DNA of 64,000 nucleotides, from NCBI RefSeq assembly GCF_034702125.1, contig NC_085859.1:5911444-5975443 (forward strand), given 5' to 3'. This stretch comes from Engraulis encrasicolus (taxonomy: Eukaryota > Chordata > Actinopteri > Clupeiformes > Engraulidae). Under the pieces are notes generated by a model. That model searched no databases and was not told the origin of the DNA. It was given only the letters and a program-made list of their open reading frames with translations. Of the stretch, positions 58,905 to 64,000 are shown in pieces. How positions within the stretch are numbered: the stretch's first letter is position 1; each line of letters opens with the position of its first letter. A program made the position numbers and the translations under genes.

Positions 58905-60164
58905 GCTTGCTGTAGGGTACGCATGCATGTGAGTTTTCCTCCTGACCATCCCACCATTTCCATTTCGTATTCATGGTCTGGACTTTGTTTGATCTGACGC
59001 GATTGCAGGAAGCAGGAAGGGCATTTTCGGATTTTACCATATAATTTGTTGAACAAACATGTCTGACGTCTATCTATGGCGATGTAGGACCGTTTACCAG
59101 ACATGTCTGACAGAACATCCTACCGTAGGATAAAATTACAATGTAGGACCGTTTGTCAGAACACCGGCGCAAATCCTACCGGTCAACATCGCTCCACAGA
59201 GGACAGGTACCAGACGTGCGGAGCCAAGTGTCTCGGCGGAAGTACGTAGGATGGCGTGTGAGGCTAGTCTCACGTACCCCCTGAGCCGTTTTATTGTGCC
59301 ACGAGTATAGCCTCGCGAGCCATCCTACGTACTTCCGCCAAAGGATTGGCTCCACTATGGTTGGCTCGCCTTTTCTGTGGAGTGTTTGCAGCGGTGGGAT
59401 TTGGCTGCGCAACGACGTAAACGTCTGCGCCAATGGCTCTGGTCTGCACTATGTTGTTGTTGAGTAAATGTCGCGATTGGGTGAGAGCTGTCCAATCATT
59501 TCAAACCATAACTGAGTGCAAACGTCCTGCTTCCTGCAATCGCATCAGATCACACAAGCCAGAGATTTTTTTAGGAAGGGGAGATATGTCAAAATCGTTA
59601 GGTGTCCATAGAAATAACGGTGAAGATTCGTAATGCAAATATGGCGTCTACCCGCACATCTCCCGCCTTTCTGGTAACAAGAGCCAATGTGCCTGCTGAG
59701 CTGCGTTGCCATTGATCCAATCATCTGGCTGCATCGGTGCACGCCGTTGCTCTCATGCTGTTATGGAACTACTGCACCTGCGCTCTGTCAAAAAAAAACC
59801 CTGTGAGAAAAGTGGCTTAAAAAGCTTTATTTTGACTCGTATGACACAACCACGTAGTCTAGATTGATCGTTTTTCACAGTGGTTTCAACCATATGATTT
59901 TCACAACCGCTGGGTTCCCTCCCATTTTCCTATTGGCTCTCATATCTGGTCTCACTAATCGCGAAATAGCACCCCGAAGAACTCTGGTCTCACCCCCAAA
60001 ATGGCGGCGACTGTCCCGTCTCGATCTAAACTGTCTCTGCACAAGCTCCAGACCATGAGTACGAAATGAAATGATAGTATTATGGGACGTGATGTTTTCT
60101 TTCTCAGTGTCTGATGGCCACACTCTTACAGCTGAACCAGCGACCAGAGAGGACTTCTTACAGT
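51859..60164 (+). CDS. finTRIM D, exons 1-6, SPRY exon not in window
   Basis: Exons: 51,859-52,446 (588 nt), 52,875-52,970 (96), 53,740-53,961 (222), 58,490-58,661 (172), 58,762-58,797 (36) and 60,108-60,164 (57). The frame stays open for 390 codons. Exon 1 starts MASASSLEEESFTCPVCLEL with RING CPVC, CGHNFCMKC, CPLC, a B-box-1-like CNVCTGRK region and B-box 2 CPRHKKVFEIFC. Coiled coil spans exons 2-4. Exon 3 is 12 nt shorter than in B and C because the ancestral acceptor is gone and the CAG of GGTGCACAG serves instead, removing SGAQ. Intron 3 is swollen to 4.5 kb by nested transposons. Exon 6 ends DFLQ plus one base, as needed for a SPRY exon, which was not found in 60,165-64,000. It may lie to the right or be lost. 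Confidence 0.82.
53060..53600 (+). mobile_element. retroelement 3' fragment in finTRIM D intron 2
   Basis: Ends AATGACAATAAAAGCTC followed by TTGATTCTTGAT, a LINE-like 3' tail with short terminal repeats. The body has no clear frame. Class uncertain. Confidence 0.4.
53696..53720. repeat. (CT)n before finTRIM D exon 3
   Basis: About 25 bp of CT, forming the pyrimidine tract for the shifted exon 3 acceptor at 53,738-53,739. Confidence 0.85.
54182..58190. mobile_element. DNA element with about 500-bp terminal inverted repeats
   Basis: The left end TTGGTAACACTTCCAAATAA and the right end, its complement, extend into inverted repeats of about 500 bp (54,182-54,680 and 57,620-58,190), rich in TTAGTTAAT words and a duplicated GGTGTTTGGGACCCTTATA. 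A 4-bp TGAT flanks both sides. No transposase was recognised in the centre. 55,920-57,600 of the interior shows no recognisable gene. Confidence 0.75.
54954..55910 (-). pseudogene. non-LTR retrotransposon C-terminus (restriction-like endonuclease), degraded
   Basis: Three minus-strand pieces in order: QQGAWMKWEQATERHITWKD; GKMETPACTLC and GHRSILSSCSKVLSEGQDRW (zinc-knuckle region, frame shifted); and VDLERQLKIPQHITQTNLRP with RPDIILVSEATKQLVMLELT. The last has the PD...E-x-T layout of restriction-like endonucleases in R2-type elements. Stops and shifts separate the pieces. It sits between the long inverted repeats of the surrounding element. Confidence 0.6.
58818..58898. repeat. (CA)n after finTRIM D exon 5
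   Basis: About 80 bp of CA starting 20 nt after the donor, as in locus C. A second CA tract (60,180-60,254) follows the exon 6 donor. Confidence 0.93.
58987..59555. mobile_element. MITE candidate in finTRIM D intron 5
   Basis: Ends GATCTGACGCGATTGCAGGA and, inverted, CCTGCTTCCTGCAATCGCAT define about 565 bp. Inside are a perfect 21-bp inverted pair (59,235-59,255 and 59,319-59,339) and a direct repeat of ATGTAGGACCGTTT. 59,556-60,107 has no supported exon. Confidence 0.55.
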
Positions 60165-60212
60165 GTGAGTTGGACACACACAGACACACACAGACACACA
60201 GACACAGACACA

Positions 60213-60257
<45 letters not shown>

Positions 60258-60324
60258 TCATACATTTCATACTTACCTACTTTGTTGTACTGTTCCTTTA
60301 TACTAATATAATTTCTTTTTAAAC

Positions 60325-61460
60325 TAGAATGGGCACTCGGTAGAGCGCAAACCTTCGCCTACGCCACTTATTTTTTTCTGGCCATCTTCAAAGTGTGGGG
60401 CATAACATTCTCCAAATTTTGGTGTTAGTTTCATTTAAATTGGACAGGAATATCGTAATATTACATTTTTGGCCCAGTCTTGACCTCTTATTCAATTCAG
60501 CATGCAACACGTTCTTCTGGCATATAGTGCTTGGCAAAGAAAAACATTTTTGACCTTTTCGTGAACTTGACCTTGACCTTTGACCCAATCACTCCCAAAA
60601 AGTAGTCGTTGTTCCTTGGGTCATGACCAATCATCCCACTAAATGTCATAAAAATCGGCTCAATTTACATTTGACCTTTTCGTGACCTTGACCTTTGACC
60701 CAATCACTCCCAAAAAGTAATTGATTGTTCATTGGGTCATGACCAATCATCCCACTAAATTTCATAAAAATCGGCTCAATTTACGTTTTTGACCTTTTCG
60801 TGACCTTGACCTGGACCTTTGACCTTTGACCCAATCACTCCCAAAAAGTAATCGATTGTTCCTTGGGTCATGACCAATCATCCCACTAAATGTCATAAAA
60901 ATCGGCTCAATGTACGTGTGTGACCTTTTCGTGACCTTGACCTTTGACCTTTGACCCAATCACTCCCAAAAACTAATCAATTGTTCCTTGGGTCATGACC
61001 AATCATCCCACTAAATTTCATAAAAATCGGCTCAATGTACGTTTTTGACCTTTTCGTGACCTTGCCCTTGACCTTTGACCTTTGACCCAATCACTCCCAA
61101 AAACTAATCAATTGTTCCTTGGGTCATGACCAATCATCCCACTAAATTTCATAAAAATCGGCTCAGTTCTGTCTGAGTTATACGACGTACAAACAAACAT
61201 TTTGACCTTGACCTTTGACCTTTGACCCAATCACTCCCAAAAACTAATCGATTCTTCCTTGGGTCATGCCCAATCATCCCACAAAATTTCATAAAAATCG
61301 GCTCAGTTTTGACTGAGTTAGACGAAGTACAAACAAACAAACAAACAAACAAACAGACAGACAGACATATTGACAAATAAATACACGGCGGGCAAAACAT
61401 AACCTTCTGGCGAAGGTAACAAAACATAACCTTCTGGCGAAGGTAATAAATATGTTTTAG
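60325..61460. repeat. interspersed repeat with about 125-bp internal tandem array
   Basis: Begins GGGCACTCGGTAGAGCGC and CAAACCTTCGCC, ends with (AAAC)n(AGAC)n and TTCTGGCGAAGGTAA repeated. The core has six units built of GACCTTGACCTTTGACC, CCAATCACTCCCAAAAA and TTCATAAAAATCGGCTCA at 60,583-61,310. Class unknown; the inverted CTTCGCC ends may be termini. Confidence 0.75.
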
Positions 61461-61699
61461 CAGATTTGGTCAATGTTAAAGGGTGTCACTTCTTCAAATG
61501 ATTACTGTTACTAGTTGTTATCAAAATGGCCTCAAAAACAGTTTCCACTGATTTAGCTACAATTGCCCATTCACTGCCATTCATCATTTCAAAGCTATTT
61601 TTCCACTCTTTAAACTAGGAAAGGAAGTTATGGTAGTACAAAGGAACAATGCTACAAGAAAAAAGTGGGATTTTGTGAAGTTTTGATTTTCAAGGATTG

Positions 61700-61800
61700 G
61701 ATGCAGTGAATAGTGAATCTGAGGAAGACCACAAAGTCGAAACATCATCATGCCATTGACTGAATAAAAAGAAGGAAAAAAAGACCTTAGAGAAGAAAAA
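61700..61800 (+). mobile_element. possible Penelope-like 3' fragment
   Basis: GAGGAAGACCACAAAGTCGAAAC resembles the terminal stem of Penelope pseudo-LTRs. No coding part nearby. The surrounding 61,460-62,320 has no gene; 61,840-61,940 is a Harbinger-like fragment. Confidence 0.35.
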
Positions 61801-62325
61801 ATCCAAAGGAGTGTGATTTGATGCACCCTAACACACACACACACATAGTCCCCAAGTGTACACATGTGCCACAACTTTAGAGATGGTTGTGATTCATAAA
61901 GGGAGATAGCCGCGGAACATGTGAAGGTATCTGAATATTGCCCCAATCTCACATAACATTTCAATGTCCATGTATTATTTAATCAGTGTTTGAATGATTT
62001 TANGTCTGTGAGGGGCCAAATAAACTTTGTCTTTGTTCTCTGGCCTCAGGTTTGAAACTGCCCTCCCCCAACTATTGACTTTGCCCTTGCTATTGGATCA
62101 TTCAATATGACCTCACTTCCTGTAAATTCTCTGTAAATTCAGATGCTGGCCTTTGTTAGGCTTGTAGCAACCCAATGTAAGTAGGCGGCTGGATGTGAGT
62201 GCCCGGATATCCGCCCGAGTATCTGCATGCCTGACTGTCCCTTCTATAATATGATTGTAGCCTACCGTAACAACTCGCCTCGGCCCCCGCCGCAAATATC
62301 CACCACACCACCACGGGTCCTCTGG

Positions 62326-63439
62326 TGTTGTGACCGTTTTAGGATATTTTTTTCATATCCAATACTTGCACATTAAGAGTGACAATTCCATCATGGATGT
62401 TTAAACGATATGTGCGAATGCAGTCATGTAAGAGGTGAAATTTAGACCACAGGACACTTAGTGACACTTATTGGACACTTAGTGACACGATTCAGGAAAG
62501 ACAGACAAAAGGAATAAAGGTTATGGTAGTTTATTCTTCACAATTCATTATTTAAAATACAAAATAGAAAATAGAAATAAAACACAAACGTTTCATTCAA
62601 CCACCAGCGGTATAAAGTGCTGTGTGCGTTTTTACATAAATAAATCACAATCTGGAGTTCACAAAATGACCGTACAAAAAGTTAAGTTTCACAAGTAACA
62701 CCACTGCAATCTATAAATAGGGAAATCACACATTTCATAGTCAGTTCATCTCATCAGTGCAATAAAGGCAACCACGGCAAACACTAACTACTGACACTCC
62801 TTAATGCCCGAAAACATCACGTTGCACACTGGGCCACAACAATAACAGTAGGATTCACTACACCCATAAATTCAACCTAACTGTTGTACAGTCCTCCTAT
62901 GTGCTCAGCGGAGGTACCCAAATGCCACTACACAGTACCGCTGGACATACACGCACACACACGCACTCACTCACTCACATGCACACAGTTTAACAGCGGG
63001 GGAGAAATAGTCAATCCCCCGAAAATGTACCAAACCAAATTCCCGTGCTGCTGCTGGCCTCTCAGCCACTGCTGCCGGACGTGGGCTCCGTAATTGCTTA
63101 ATTCAACTATAACACGCGCAATACCCAAATGCAACTTACCCACAGTTCCCAAAGCGACCGGCCGCACGCAATGGACACATCTACAGCCCACGTCCCGACA
63201 CGACAGCTTGTGGCAGACAGCTCAGCAGCCCTGCTCTGACCCTGCTCTCTCGAACAATGAGCAAAACACCATTTTAAAACCATACCCTGCTCATCCGCCG
63301 CCAACCACCACAGGTGCGCCTGTCAATTACATCAAACAAGTTTAGGTGCACCCATGGCAGCCAGGGCGGCTGAGCCCCACCCCCAGCGCTTAGCGCACCA
63401 GCCTACATCCACCCCCCCTACATCAAATGTGTCCTCACA
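62326..63439 (-). mobile_element. 3' LTR of a Gypsy element
   Basis: In minus sense a purine tract GGCAGGGGGAA (63,440-63,450) is followed by TGTGAGGACAC and the segment ends GGTCACAACA, i.e. TG...CA over 1.1 kb directly downstream of the pol frame. The second LTR and target duplication would be right of the window, so the ends are provisional. Confidence 0.55.
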
Positions 63440-63457
63440 TTCCCCCTGCCATGATGA

Positions 63458-64000
63458 TCACACTTGGTAGCGTTGGGGTAGCTGACCCTTCGTAGCCCGT
63501 GCAGAGCGGCGCACCCCCTCGGCAACCGCAGGCGACGGGTCCTGAACCCTGGAAACAGTCCGACTTGCACCTGGAAGGTGCGCTGCATCAGGAGACGGCC
63601 CATGGCCATCTGGCACATCGTCTTGCGGGGTGGCTGGACCTGGATAACAGCCCCAGACCCAAGGATACATACACACATTACCATTCTTGTTAACATCAAC
63701 CCTGTCAGGTACCGCTCCCTCTTGCTGCGGCATGGGATTTACATCAAATTTACAGGGATTTAACAGGTTACGGTGCAGCACTCTCTCTTGCCCATTAACC
63801 CCCTCAGATTTCACCACATACACAGGTATATCAACATTGGGCTGAGACACAACCACATATGGAACCCGTTCCCACTTACTATCCAACTTCCCCCTCGTTC
63901 TTGACCTCTTATTGAGGACCAGTACCCTTTGCCCCGGCAACAAAGGCTCCCCTTTAACCCTGCGGTCAAACCCCTGCTTCTGAGAAGCTTGCGCCTTGAC
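63458..64000 (-). CDS. Ty3/Gypsy pol, integrase C-terminus, partial
   Basis: The minus frame enters at the window edge and is open for 180 codons. KQGFDRRVKGEPLLPGQRVL, followed by SKWERVPYVVVSQPN and VLHRNLLNPC, is the usual C-terminal end of fish Gypsy integrases (LxPGDRVLV and WE...Y.VV motifs). A proline-rich tail ends QLPQRYQV. The integrase core, RT and gag should lie right of 64,000. The frame has no break in view. Confidence 0.8.
   Translation of the reverse strand, partial: VKAQASQKQGFDRRVKGEPLLPGQRVLVLNKRSRTRGKLDSKWERVPYVVVSQPNVDIPVYVVKSEGVNGQERVLHRNLLNPCKFDVNPMPQQEGAVPDRVDVNKNGNVCMYPWVWGCYPGPATPQDDVPDGHGPSPDAAHLPGASRTVSRVQDPSPAVAEGVRRSARATKGQLPQRYQV

Noticed and set aside
60000..60069. 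Short ORF beginning MAATVPSRSK before finTRIM D exon 6
   Set aside because: Only 23 codons, ends before the exon, no conserved match in other loci.

Overview
The window looks like a repeat-rich segment of a teleost fish genome. Two things support this: spliced finTRIM-type genes (RING, B-boxes, coiled coil, PRY-SPRY; a family expanded in bony fish) and a mobile-element set typical of fish (tRNA-headed SINE, L1/Tx1, L2/Rex-like LINE, Penelope, Tc1, hAT, Harbinger, Gypsy). Very long CA/GT microsatellites are everywhere. The SINE reminded me of clupeiform (herring-like) SINEs, but that is a weak impression.

Coding layout: four finTRIM loci form a head-to-head cluster. Locus A (minus, about 4.1-4.7 kb) shows only its RING/B-box exon; the rest should lie left of base 1. 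Locus B (minus, 17,956 down to 8,574) is a complete seven-exon gene predicting 568 residues, with every splice phase closing. Locus C (plus, 34,577-48,436) has coiled-coil to SPRY exons, but its first two exons are missing at a 100-N assembly gap (33,237-33,336). Locus D (plus, 51,859-60,164) has six exons; its SPRY exon is not found before the window ends. C is a mirror image of B: 33.3-35.2 kb is the reverse complement of about 12.85-14.87 kb. A and B are tandem copies sharing an 880-bp direct repeat.

Between B and C lies a mobile-element island (18.5-33.2 kb). I read it as nested insertions: an L1/Tx1 LINE in a roughly 240-bp repeat array, an L2/Rex-like LINE with an intact 1,045-codon frame in the L1, an inverted pair of Penelope-like elements (reverse transcriptase plus GIY-YIG endonuclease) in the L2 3' UTR, and a THAP-exon DNA transposon in the Penelope coding region. 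Introns of B, C and D hold a Tc1 element, several hAT and Harbinger-like elements, a solo LTR, a long-TIR element carrying a degraded retrotransposon endonuclease, and minisatellites. The right edge is the 3' end of a Gypsy LTR retrotransposon on the minus strand.

The only probable host genes seen are the finTRIMs, which are expected to be E3 ubiquitin ligases recognising targets through SPRY domains. Most points of interest are how repeats reshape these genes: a SINE at a splice donor, microsatellites at splice sites, a shifted acceptor and a phase-preserving extra exon.
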